From the NCBI GenBank assembly GCA_009733715.1, contig WMKJ01000043.1, positions 1 to 64,000 of the forward strand: a stretch of DNA of 64,000 nucleotides, in the 5' to 3' direction. Below the pieces are notes generated by a model. That model did not search any database and was not told the DNA's origin. It saw only the letters and a program-made list of their open reading frames with translations. Source of the stretch: Herpomyces periplanetae (Eukaryota; Ascomycota; Laboulbeniomycetes; Herpomycetales; Herpomycetaceae). The translations under genes were made by a program, and so were the position numbers. Below, piece after piece: positions 1 to 10,416 of the stretch (position 1 is the stretch's first letter; each line of letters begins with the position of its first letter).

Positions 1-1027
1 CCAAACGTCAGGGGCTTGGTCTGATTCAGTTTATCGGAGAACTTCATAACCTGGGAATGTTATCCATAAAGATAATGCATCAGTGTTTTATCAAACTATT
101 TGGTTTTGATGGGGTCCCTGACGAAGCTACAATTGAAAGTCTAACCAAACTTTTGCGAACGGTTGGTGAAAATTTCGATCAGAATCCTCGAACACAGCCG
201 TACATTCAAGACTATTTCGATCGAATTCAAGGAATAATTGCAATGGAAAATTTGCCGAGTCGTTTGAAGTTTATGCTAATGGTAAGTTTTTTAAACTAGG
301 ATGCGAGCTTTATGCGGGGCAAAATGTGAGAATTCGCTCTAATGAAATTTAATGTTTTTACAGGATGTTCAAGATTTGAGGAATACCGGATGGAAAGCAA
401 AAGTCCATAAACTTTCGGGACCCACAACGATTGCAGAGGTTCGTGAAGAAGCTGTAGCACAACAGCAAGCGGATCAGGCTCGCCAAAGACAAAATCAGCG
501 AAATAATTTTTCAATGGGGAATCGGGTTGATGTGCGGCAATTCCCGCCTGCACCGGAGTTTTCGGGTTCACACCAAGTGCGAAATGATGATTTGAGTAGA
601 TTACGAAGGCAGGCAAATAAGCCAACAAACAAATCACAGTTTGTAGGAGGACCTTCTATGATGATGAGCAATGCTCGTAAATTTTCCCCAGATATCAATT
701 CAACTCGTACCAGTGAAGATCCGTCAGGGTTGTCCCGAACAGCGTCGACAATGTTGAAAGAAAGAGAAGCAACAAACCCTCGAGCTAATTCTTACGAGTA
801 AGTGTTTAAAAGGTTTACGCGGCAATGAAACTAAGTGAAGAAGAAGAGATGGGAAGGATGAATTTGTTGTCAAATTGTGATTAATTTGATGTGAAAATAA
901 TTTAACGAAAATGCATGCTAGATTATTAAACGGACTACCAGATAATCAAGAAGATACGCCATCGAATACTTCTTCACCGCCAACCGGTCGATCGAAACAA
1001 GTTATGGTCGAGGATGCAGAAGAATGA
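1..1027 (+). CDS. TIF4631: Translation initiation factor eIF4G, C-terminal part (5' end outside window)
   Basis: Scaffold of the cap-binding complex eIF4F, which bridges eIF4E, eIF4A and eIF3 on cytoplasmic mRNA. The gene enters already in frame (codons starting at base 3) within the MIF4G HEAT-repeat domain; blocks such as GLIQFIGELHNLGML and NLPSRLKFMLMDVQDLRN are typical eIF4G. Exons read by eye are 1-281, 364-797 and 922-1027, with GT-AG introns of 82 and 124 bp; the last codon precedes TGA at 1025-1027. After the MIF4G domain comes a Gln/Arg-rich then Ser/Thr/Pro-rich tail ending VEDAEE. There is no MA3/W2 module, which fits the short fungal form rather than the animal protein. The next gene is convergent. 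The family call is secure; the internal splice sites are inferred from frame and consensus. Confidence 0.9.
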
Positions 1028-1942
1028 AAAGGAGAATTTTAATGGTGGTGTCGTTCAGAGCGTTTGTGTGAAGTGAAAGGAATGAAGGAGTAGCACTGGA
1101 TGATGATTTTTAGAGATAATTTGCGGGTTAGAGAGGTTAGAAGTGGTCAGAATTAGGGTGTTCAAAGTTTAAGGGATAAATGAAAATATGAAGGCGTGCA
1201 AGTAAACGGACATGAGAGATATGGTTATGCGGAGATTGGATTAGTGACGTAACAGTTAATGGAGAAGAATAATAAGGTTTTAAGCAAATGGGGATGGAAG
1301 CACATACACATTTTCACAGGCACTTACTCATGTTGGACATGATTGACTGATTGAGTAGGAAGATTGACTCGCAGGATAGCGAGTGAATACATACAGGTGG
1401 ATTGAATGCGGTACAGAAGATGATGTTATTCGGAATCTATCGAAGCTAGAAAATTAGCGCGTAGCAGCTAACGGCGGAAAGTTGATTATTTTCACTTATC
1501 TAAAATGGTTCTAGGATATTGATTGAACAAAAGAGAAAGGATGAGAGGTTTGAAGGATTAACAAAGCACACGATTAAAGGAGCAGTTTACTTATACTGGA
1601 CAGAGTGAGAAGTGAAATTTTAGTATCCTATATCATAAAGAGATATATATATATAAGTTTGTATATATATATACTGCGTTTCTATGTGCACAAGCACGGA
1701 AAAGTAAATTGGGAAGTTGTTTGTCAGCCCTGTGCCATTCAGGAAGTAGCATTCGTAGACCCGCTCCTGTCAAATGTGTATATCTTCCCCTTTTGTCCTG
1801 TCGATGTTTTATAGTTGTAATACATTGTTTAGTGTGAATTTAAGTAGATTGAGACGAGGTCTATATCATAGGGTGGTGGAGCACGTAAAGTATATTAAGA
1901 TAGGTTGTTATTGCAGAAACATTGAGTAGATAAGGAGGGTGT
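1028..1942. other. Intergenic stretch between convergent genes
   Basis: Purine-rich on the + strand, with no convincing coding frame. It should hold the 3' UTRs of eIF4G (+) and RER1 (-). An alternating AT tract lies at about 1641-1674, including the self-complementary GTATATATATATAC. Confidence 0.6.
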
Positions 1943-3013
1943 TTAACTGTACTTTCGAGATGGAGAGGGGGATGGTTGATAGGGAAATGAGGGGTTAACA
2001 GGAATTGAAGGTTGTGATAGTGGTGCTGTTGATTGAACATTTGAATTGGCCAAGGGGGGTGATGCAGCGGTAACCGATGGTGGTGATATAGCAGCAGTTG
2101 ATGTGGGAGCATTTTGAAGAGGAGGGTGCACGGTAGAGGCGGAAGGTGGGGGTGGAGGGTGAGGTTGAATAGGTTGAACAGGAGGGGCGCAGAATGGAGC
2201 ATGAACAGAGCTGCTAATGCTAGTGGGGTTACTTAAACTACTAGCGGTAGCAGTGGCAGTAAAGGGTGGAGGTGGAGGAGAGGATGGAGAAGTATAAGAT
2301 TGGTAAGATGCAACGGGATTATAGCGAGTTTTTCCGATGTTAAAGGGAACATAGCGATATTTGATCATGTGTTTAATTTGTCGGCGCACTGGGAAAGGTT
2401 AAACGGAGGAAGATGCGATTAGCAAGGGTTAGGGGGGGATTAAAAGTTGTGAAAACTTACTTGTGAGTACGAAAAGGAGAAACCAATACATGACAAGAAT
2501 TGGCCAGAAAACGGGTAAGTCAAAAGCGTTAAAGCAACTTGCAAATAAACCGATGAGTATAGCACGGGTAGCACTTAACCAGAATTTGAATTCAGGTAAA
2601 CAGCGTACGAATGGGCGAAATTCTTGATCTTCTTTAGTAGGTAAGAGTGAGGAAGCACCCGGGGCAGATGAACTGGAGGAGCGAGAGGTAGTAAAGTTGA
2701 AGGGGGAACGACGGGTGGTATTGATATCATCATCATCGTAGCCAAATTCGTTTAATGAAGGGTCGAATTTTGGGGATATAAACGCTAGAAATAAATTCAA
2801 CAAATAAATTCCGAGCGTATAGGCAACGATGTACCAGCTTTGGGTGAGTAGGATACGAGCGACGAAAGTAAGGAAGAGGACGAGAGAGGCTAGCCAACGA
2901 TAAGCTACATAGGGAGTACACTTGTCCATGTACACCCGATATAAGCGCGCCAGACGACTGGTGTGACTTGTGATAGCGGAGTACGTGAAATCGGGTTCCA
3001 CGCTGTCCATCAT
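1943..3013 (-). CDS. RER1: Rer1-family Golgi-to-ER retrieval receptor with a long proline-rich tail
   Basis: Rer1 recycles ER membrane proteins from the cis-Golgi in COPI vesicles. Two exons on the - strand, 3013-2461 and 2388-1943, join as ...VLT-MRRQIKHMIKYRYVPF, which restores the family signature exactly; the intron is 72 bp (GTAAGT...CCCAG). The product is 332 aa. Family hallmarks include DKCTPYVAYRW, GIYLLNLFLAFISPKFDPSL, EFRPFVRCLPEFKFW and DLPVFWPILVMYW, giving four membrane segments at roughly residues 38-56, 60-82, 148-166 and 168-184. Two things are odd. The cytosolic loop carries an added acidic and Ser-rich stretch (about residues 92-122). The C-terminus runs about 125 residues beyond the usual KYRYVPFDIGK end as a Pro/Ser/Ala-rich tail. 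Most Rer1 proteins are about 190 aa. Confidence 0.93.
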
Positions 3014-3633
3014 TTCAGGTTTGCCCGAGTCAATGATAAAGAGTAAGGGAAGATACGTTTTGAGGGAGGCCCAGGCGCGTGAGCGCAGACGTACACGTAT
3101 ACGTATACGTAAAGAGGATCCTATACAAGGGATTGATCAATGCCAAAATTTTGTTAATACGGTAAAATAATTGGGGAAACGTGACTAGTTCATCGGAGGG
3201 TAAAGTTGACGAGTAAAAGTATAAAAGTATGAGAAGATAGAAGTGGAAAATAATAGATTTTACTATCGTAAACTACACACAAGTTTGCGCTCAAGGTAAA
3301 CGGGAACGCGCGGGCACGGGAGCGGAAACGGGAGCCGTAAAAAACAAATTTTCGGTAATACACGGGTACGCATACACACCGCCAAATCGGAAACGGCCCG
3401 ACACGAAACAATAGTAAAATAGGAAGAAATATCGGGAAACCGAATAAAATAATTTTGGGGGGAAGAAAGGAGTTAGCTCGGGAAAGCCATGCGATATCGG
3501 GATGTCACGGGGTATTAATCACATGATACCAACGTGAGTGAAGTTGGATTATAGGCGGGGAAAGTTAAGTTTGTGAGTATTGTTGATTGAAAGTATACAT
3601 GTACATGTAGGTGTGAATTTAATATATCAAATT
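3014..3633. promoter_or_regulatory. Divergent promoter region of RER1 and enoyl-CoA hydratase, with a perfect palindrome
   Basis: 620 bp separate the two start codons. The region is purine-rich on the + strand and has no gene of its own. Bases 3095-3110 read ACGTATACGTATACGT, a perfect 16-nt palindrome 82 bp upstream of the RER1 ATG. It could be a dimeric factor site; that is inference only. Confidence 0.5.
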
Positions 3634-4826
3634 ATGGCAAAAGGAATATTTACTTTGAGATGGTGTAGGGGAGATGGATATAAGGTGATCAGAGGGCATA
3701 GGTTTGGATATGGGCCGTTAACGCAAAGATGGATGTAAGTGAAAAAGAAGAGACTTTTAAAACGAATTAAGTTAACGAAGGAGAGTAGTAGCAGCAGTGG
3801 ATACGAGATGAAGGATTCATCGAGTACAGTTTTGTGTACACGGCCGATGAGGGGGGTGGGACTAGGTAAGGGGAAGAAAAGAATGGTGTTTAAAAAGGAA
3901 AAGTAGGAAATTAATATATGCGGGGGGATTTTATACGGGAATTGCGAGAGGTTAAGTTCAATTGAATCGGCCAAAGGCGTTAAATGCGCTTAATGAGGAA
4001 GTGATTAATGATATGAATGAGGGTTTACGAGAATTTAACAAGGATTCGAGTATTGGAGCGATTGTTATGACGGGAACGGAAAAAGCGTTCGCGGGTAAGT
4101 TAACGTGGATCGAGGATTGAGAGGAAAAGGGATTAACGTATTTTTGAAAATGATAATAGCGGGAGCGGATATTGGGGAATTGAGCAAACAAACGTTTGCG
4201 AGTGCATATGAGACAAATTTACTAGACAAATGGACAAGCGTTATTGATAGACTTGATAAACCACTTATCGCGGCGGTAACGGGATATGCGTTAGGGGGAG
4301 GATGCGAGTTAGCTATGCTAGCAGATATAATATATGCAAGTCAAAATGCAAATTTTGGGCAACCGGAAATAAGATTAGGAACAATACCGGGTGCAGGCGG
4401 CACACAACGACTTATACGAGCGATTGGAAAATCTCGAGCGATGGAAGTTATACTTACAGGAGAAACATTTACAGCGGAACAAGGTGAACGATGGGGTCTA
4501 GTGGGACGTTTATTTGATACACCGGAACAGTGTGTAGAAGCAGCGTGCATAACGGGGTCACGGATTGCAAGTTTTAGTCGTGTTGCCGTTAAAGCGTGTA
4601 AAGACGCAGTTTTACAAAGTCAAGAATTAGCCTTAAACCAAGGCTTACAGTATGAAAGGCGATTATTTTATGGATTATTTGGTACACTTGATCAAAAGAA
4701 TGGTAAGGTTGAAAGATTTTACTGGTTAAAATTTACGGAGTTTCGTAGGGGACAATATGTATTAACTTGGGTTTAGGCATGAAAGCGTTTCTTGACAAGA
4801 CGAAACCGGTGTGGAAGAATCAATAA
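3634..4826 (+). CDS. ECHS1: Mitochondrial short-chain enoyl-CoA hydratase (crotonase family)
   Basis: Hydrates trans-2-enoyl-CoA to L-3-hydroxyacyl-CoA in fatty-acid and branched-chain amino-acid breakdown. Five exons assemble in frame: 3634-3734, 3795-3865, 3957-4094, 4160-4702 and 4777-4826 (300 aa). Exon 1 encodes an Arg-rich, acid-poor leader beginning MAKGIFTLRWCRG, a plausible mitochondrial presequence. The core matches ECHS1 closely: VGLVQLNRPKALNALN, FAAGADIGEL, GYALGGGCELAML and FGQPEIRLGTIPGAGGTQRL. The two catalytic glutamates fall at about E153 (GGGCEL) and E173 (QPEI). The last exon gives the family's C-terminal GMKAFLDKTKPVWKNQ. Exon 2 has tandem acceptors (GCAGCAG, 3791-3797), so one serine may be optional. 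The transcript converges on the hAT-derived gene 90 bp downstream. The exon 1 to 2 junction is the least certain part. Confidence 0.9.
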
Positions 4827-4916
4827 AAGGATGAAGAATTAAAAGCAAGGATTGAGGTGTATGCATGTATTTGTAAAAGGGAATATCTTAGTGAAGAAAG
4901 GAAAAGGTATGCGAGT

Positions 4917-7670
4917 TTAAGCGGTAGACATAAGTCGAGAAGCATGCAAAAGTAATAACATTCGCAAGGATGGCCAAGGGGAAGTAGAACGACGATTATC
5001 AGATAAAATATCGGAATGTTGTTCACGAAATCGTGATATACAAGTTGTAGAGGCTGGAATGGACAAGTAAGCTTGAGCCAGCAAACTTAAGTCACGATGA
5101 GTATGGCAAAGACATTTCCAACAATCCAAAGTGCAACGAGAATGAGCTTGTCGAGCAAGTTCCCATTGATCACCGCCTAGAGCGGGTAATGAAGTAACGG
5201 GTTCGCGTTGAAAATAAGTGTCAATATCGCGAGACAAACGAAGTCGTAATTGAAGGAAATCATCAGCAAGGTGAGACATCTGATCGGTTCTAGGACGACA
5301 TTTTTTGCGATGACGATAAGAATGAGGAAGCAAATGGGAATTTGGCGGAGTATTAAGGGTAGATTTAGAATTGGCCTGAATGCGGTGTAATTGATAAAGT
5401 TGTTGAAGTAACTTTTCACGAATAAGTTTAACGGTGGAGAAGGATGAATCACAAAGATTTGAAGAAGATGACGGTTGATTGGAAGATAGACAAGAGTTTA
5501 AATCAAAATCAAGATCGAAGCGAAGAGATTTATCCTTAAAACGAGGGTCCAATACAAAACTCAAGTATTCCGAATTTTGCCATTTACAGTTTTTCATGTA
5601 ATCGTGAAAGATTTGAAAACCCGTATTTAAGGATTGGCGTAATGAAGGATTAAACTGATTAAAACCTTCGATACCCAAGCTGCCGGCCCGAAGTAAATCG
5701 TATACTTGATAAATGACGACGACAATCTTACTTGCTTCGAAGTTTTCACGGTGGATTTGATCGGCGAGTCTCTTGAAGCTAGTTAAAACTTGGCCAATGT
5801 GATGAAGATGATTCCAATCATCTTGAGAAAATTGATGAATAGGACACAGAGTGGGTTGACGAGTTAACAATAAATTTATTTCATGACGCCGGTCTAAGCC
5901 AGCTTGTATCATGTTTGCCGTTGAATTCCACTTTTGGTCCCAATCAATATTAAAACCTAGACGATGTTTTGTAGATGGAGTTGAAATTGGATCATTCGAA
6001 TGTTCAATTCTACAGACTTGTCGCCATGCATCACGATGCGATGAATTGTGCAAAACCCAGAGAAAAAATAATCTTAAACGTTCAATACAGCTTAAATTTG
6101 CCGTATCGAATCCATCCCCGTAAATTATGTCATTCAATATTTGACAAGATTCTTCACCATTTCTTGATCCTAAAGTGTATAATATACTTCGAACAATCTG
6201 ATCAATTACTTGATCAAAACATTTTATCCAACTTTCGTTCCCTTCAAACATAATATCCATATTTGCCATACGACCCGTTAAACTTCGAAATAATTCATCA
6301 AACAAAACTTTGCGATAAGCTTCGTCATTACAAGTTATCGTAAATAATTTTTTTTCCAGATTAAGTTCTTCAATTGTCGTTAATAAAACGGCCAAAATAT
6401 TCTGATCACTTGCTATACCTCCTTCAAGTTCTTGTAAATCCAAGATAGAATGGTGATACTCGAATTCATAAGTTACCCAATGTCCAAAAATGCACAAAAT
6501 TGGTGCGTGTAATTGGCTTTCCCATACTTGAAACGATAAAGATATTGTTGCGCATGCTTCTCCTAATTCATTACGTTGTTTGGACCGAAGTAAACCAAAA
6601 TCATCTTCCAATCTCTGACAATAATTTATCGTTAAGCTTTCTTCATTAACCAATACTCCCGGTAGATCGTGAAAAATCCGCTGAAATGCCGGTGTTTGAA
6701 TTGAACTTAATGATTGTTTTGTACATATCATCCAACTGTAAAGGTTTGATTCCATCTTAATTTGTGTTGCCATATTACCACTATTACTCCCACTATGTGA
6801 AATTATTCCCGTTACTTTAGTTGGTGATAGTTCTTGATTTGGGCTATTTCCTCCTGTACGACTTCGTTTCGATGACCCTGTTACTTCAAAATTCTCTATT
6901 GCATGTCGTTTGCGTAAATGTTCCGTCATATTGCTCGTTGAACTTTGTCGTTTGGAATCCCATGTTCTCCAATCACACATTTCTCCGCTAAATTCATCTC
7001 GTACTGTACATCGAATTTCTCGATCAACTGTTTGATGTGTATTGCTTCGACGCAATGTCCACGGTCGATTGATCTCTTCTACCTTGAAATATTCCCACAT
7101 CCATGATTTATATCGTGATTTTCCCTGTCGTGAACCCGCTACCGTTGGTGTTTGACTTGAATTTGCACTCGTACTTGTACTTAATATTGCTGAACCAGAA
7201 GCTGACCTTGATATACCTGTCGTAATAGATGCCGGAATTGGTGTAGCCGTAATCTCAATCGTCGAAGCTGAAATAGCCGTCAATGATGATTTGCTAACCG
7301 TACTTAACTCCGGCGACAATAATGTTCGATCTGTATTCGATTCAATACACGTTCCCGATACTGTTCCACTACGTCTTGCTAACCCAACTAACTCTTCATC
7401 CTTAGCCGTTGTTCCTGATACCCCCAACCCGCTTTGCGTTGTACCTTCACCTTCTCCAACGCTATGTTCACTTTCCGATACACAAATTGATGGACTTTTT
7501 GACCGACCACGAAATACCCTTCCCCTTCGTGAACCTCCCTCAATTGCCACTTCATACTCTCCATCCTGATCGTCTGTCACGTCCTGTATTCTTATTTTTT
7601 GCCTGCTTTCCTTGCTCCCAGAAATTTTCCCTCCATTCTCATTGGCAGATCTCATCCTCTTCCCTACCAA
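4917..7670 (-). CDS. BED zinc-finger protein derived from a hAT-family DNA transposase, probably domesticated
   Basis: A single uninterrupted exon of 917 aa. Residues 1-170 are acidic, then Ser/Thr-rich and disordered. A BED-type zinc finger lies at about 180-252 (aromatics SWMWEYF, two cysteines, then HLRKRH). An RNase-H-like hAT region follows, recognisable at QKWNSTANMIQAGLDRRHEI (about 570-590). A C-terminal hAT dimerisation region covers about 815-917 (LAQAYLSIPAS...LSDNRR...PSLRMLLLLH). The usual dimerisation motif S-x3-E-R-x-F-S reads STTCISRFRE here, so the conserved Glu is gone, and the usual D-N-A-x-N-N site reads CNDEAYRK. No terminal inverted repeats are evident, and ECHS1 ends only 90 bp from its stop. 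This points to a host DNA-binding or chromatin protein rather than an active element. A decayed but still open transposon copy is the alternative. Confidence 0.8.
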   Translation of the reverse strand: MVGKRMRSANENGGKISGSKESRQKIRIQDVTDDQDGEYEVAIEGGSRRGRVFRGRSKSPSICVSESEHSVGEGEGTTQSGLGVSGTTAKDEELVGLARRSGTVSGTCIESNTDRTLLSPELSTVSKSSLTAISASTIEITATPIPASITTGISRSASGSAILSTSTSANSSQTPTVAGSRQGKSRYKSWMWEYFKVEEINRPWTLRRSNTHQTVDREIRCTVRDEFSGEMCDWRTWDSKRQSSTSNMTEHLRKRHAIENFEVTGSSKRSRTGGNSPNQELSPTKVTGIISHSGSNSGNMATQIKMESNLYSWMICTKQSLSSIQTPAFQRIFHDLPGVLVNEESLTINYCQRLEDDFGLLRSKQRNELGEACATISLSFQVWESQLHAPILCIFGHWVTYEFEYHHSILDLQELEGGIASDQNILAVLLTTIEELNLEKKLFTITCNDEAYRKVLFDELFRSLTGRMANMDIMFEGNESWIKCFDQVIDQIVRSILYTLGSRNGEESCQILNDIIYGDGFDTANLSCIERLRLFFLWVLHNSSHRDAWRQVCRIEHSNDPISTPSTKHRLGFNIDWDQKWNSTANMIQAGLDRRHEINLLLTRQPTLCPIHQFSQDDWNHLHHIGQVLTSFKRLADQIHRENFEASKIVVVIYQVYDLLRAGSLGIEGFNQFNPSLRQSLNTGFQIFHDYMKNCKWQNSEYLSFVLDPRFKDKSLRFDLDFDLNSCLSSNQPSSSSNLCDSSFSTVKLIREKLLQQLYQLHRIQANSKSTLNTPPNSHLLPHSYRHRKKCRPRTDQMSHLADDFLQLRLRLSRDIDTYFQREPVTSLPALGGDQWELARQAHSRCTLDCWKCLCHTHRDLSLLAQAYLSIPASTTCISRFREQHSDILSDNRRSTSPWPSLRMLLLLHASRLMSTA

Positions 7671-10395
7671 ATCATCAAAACCTTAAGCCTCCCGACAGCG
7701 TGTAAACGTAGTAATCCCGTTCAACTTTCGTACCTTCACAAGCCAAGTTAGTTAGCACAACGTAATGAAATTTAACAGCATGAAAATTCCGACAAAACAC
7801 TGCTGTTAAGCATAGGAAAACTGCGATCGTATGAGGTAATAAATATTACCATTGCGTCGGTAAATATTCTAACTCGTCCATTTCCCTGCTAAAATAGAAT
7901 CCCGTTTACCAAGGTCTAAAGTTTCGATCCTTAATTTGGCATAAAACTCACAAAATTTCCATATTCTCGACTTCAAGCCCATTAGACCTATAATCAATCA
8001 TACACCTTCATAATTACCACCATTCCTACCCCATCCACTTCCACCCTACTAATCCTTGCTTCAACCTACTCCGTTCCACACAGTGCATCGATGTACCGAG
8101 TTCATAATGACACATTCCCCCGCCATATATGCCCACAAATCTTCCAGAAAACTATTTACCTCAGTGTGGTTAGGCGCGCAACTGTCCACATCTTGAGATC
8201 CGCTGTCCAACGTTAATATGGTGGACTCATTGCACCACTGAGTGTAGTCGCTCCTGTTGCTACCCCTCCCTTCCCCTTACCCTATCTCTCCATATTTCCC
8301 TGACCTGATAGCGCGACAAATTTTTAAAACTTGAACGTGAGCTAACTTGTAACTCTTTCAGCAAGTAAAATTTTTCGGTTTGTTCAATTTGTCTACCGGC
8401 GTATTAACCCCTTCTGCGACACACTTTATACGTGCAAATGGTGAAATGTTTGATTGGCCTTTCAATTTCCCTCCTACCTCATGTATAAGTTATCAGTAAA
8501 ATTGCAATTATCTTAATGCACATGCTCAATCTATAAACCGTGCTATCCCATTCCATGCCATGCAATGTAGTGCAGTGTACCGCTGACCATCAAAAATTTC
8601 ATTCCACATTTCCGGCTTACGATAAAAATTTTCAATTCGTCCTCACCCTCCTTCGATTTACTCGCTCAGCTTGGAAGGACCTTCAGCCATTGTACGATAT
8701 CGAAAGGCCGGATTTAGCTATCTTTACCCGTTGATTATTAGCCTGATGTCGAATCGTGCACTATGCAAGAAAGTGGACAAGCAGAAAGTACATTCCTCTT
8801 CCCAAGAGCAGTGTATCCTGAAAGAAATTGCTAGTGGAAATCCCACGATGTCTATTGTCGTCGACAAGTGAATGGCTAGATGATATTAACTGATAGCATT
8901 CCTTGATATTATTGGCCATAGTATAATACATTATATTATATCATTTGATAGCGAATGTACCAGATTACGATAGGCCACGATAGGGGCATGAATGTAATTA
9001 AATAGTCCGAGAGGGTGTCCCTGTCCAATAAAAGGTAATTCATGCCCATATTGGCACTTGTATCTAATCAGAGACAAGGCGAAATCTGGAGATATAACAC
9101 ATAGCGAAAACTCATTAATAGTCAATTTTTATCCGGATTTCCGAGTCAAAAATAATAGCCAACGATGAACACTGCACAAGCTTCCGAGAAGGTTAACGTA
9201 TAGTACGCCAAGGGGATACGATTTTAACCGGTAGTCTGGATAAGGAAGCATGAAGCACTAATAGCTGTTAGAGTAGCGCTAGGAAATCCCGGATAAACGA
9301 CACGAGGAAGAGGTCGTGATTGAGGGATGTAAGCGCGGGAATAGTGCAGTATATCTAAAGAAGTCCATTTAGACAATTAGGCGAATGTTGATGACTTCCA
9401 GATGCCCGACCGTGTCGTCCACGATGTGCTATCACCATTTCTGTAAGCGTTGACTATACAGCATTAACATCAACCATTACGGTAGTGCTGCGCTATGGGG
9501 GGGAAGAAAGTAAAAATACCAATTTTAAATTGGATGAAACTGGACAGTTTTGCGGCTAGAATAAACGTATACACATAAGTCCAAATTCACTTAGCCAATT
9601 TAATGGATAACTAAGATCCAAAATCATAAATATTACGCCGGGGTAAAGGGAGGAGGTTTGCGTCGTAATGTAATGATGGTAATTAAGCTTGTTAACGTTA
9701 AAATGCGCTAAATTTCCAACCAATCTACTGTTACCTGATAGCCCAAACTTGAATTTTGTTAATTTAGTGGCGTAATACGTGCCAAAAATTCTCTCAATCA
9801 GAAAAAAAGGTCAATCTGACGAATAAAATGGTCTAATTTACGAGCAAATCCCAATTTCTATTTCCCACCAAGTAACCTCAAACCCGCTTAGATAATCCAT
9901 ACGGAATATGTGGCACATTACTCGAGATTGTGGCGGTGTAATGATGGGAAGAGGATGAATAGATTATTCCAAACCTGAACAGTTTGTAAGAAGGATTGAC
10001 GTTGGAAGATGAGTTAAAATGTAATGATACTAATTAAGCGAGTGTGGAAAGGTTTGAATTGCAGTAAAAGAGTTATTCATACTTTATGGCGAATTATAGA
10101 CTTTACTAAAGTTGAAAGTATTCATTTGCCCTAAACCAAAAGTTAATTAATATTGTGCAGCTCTGTAGCTAGAAGGTGCAATGGAGAGTTTTGCACGGTC
10201 CTTCCTACCAGTTGAATCGGGAAGGTACTGTCGGTCTTCAACAGCGTTGGTCATGCTTTCCAGATGGTATAAATTCTCCGATAAATTGTTGAGATGCAGT
10301 TTTCAACATTTTCGGAGAATTTCGTTGGCTCGAATGTATACAAGACATTGTTAGTGTGTATAGGTAAGGGAAAAGTAAAGTGTTTAACTTGTTGT

Positions 10396-10416
10396 AGTGC
10401 TGCGCATCGCAGCACT
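10396..10416. repeat. Perfect 9-bp stem, 3-nt loop inverted repeat
   Basis: AGTGCTGCG-CAT-CGCAGCACT is an uninterrupted GC-rich hairpin. It sits at the boundary where the + strand turns pyrimidine-rich. It is not followed by a T-run, so a simple pol III terminator is unlikely. A related 12-mer, GTAGTGCTGCGC, occurs about 0.9 kb upstream near 9483. Confidence 0.7.

Noticed and set aside
4827-8330. Intact hAT transposon with terminal inverted repeats
   Set aside because: No matching short repeats found in the 90 bp before ECHS1 or in the upstream region; the catalytic motifs are altered.
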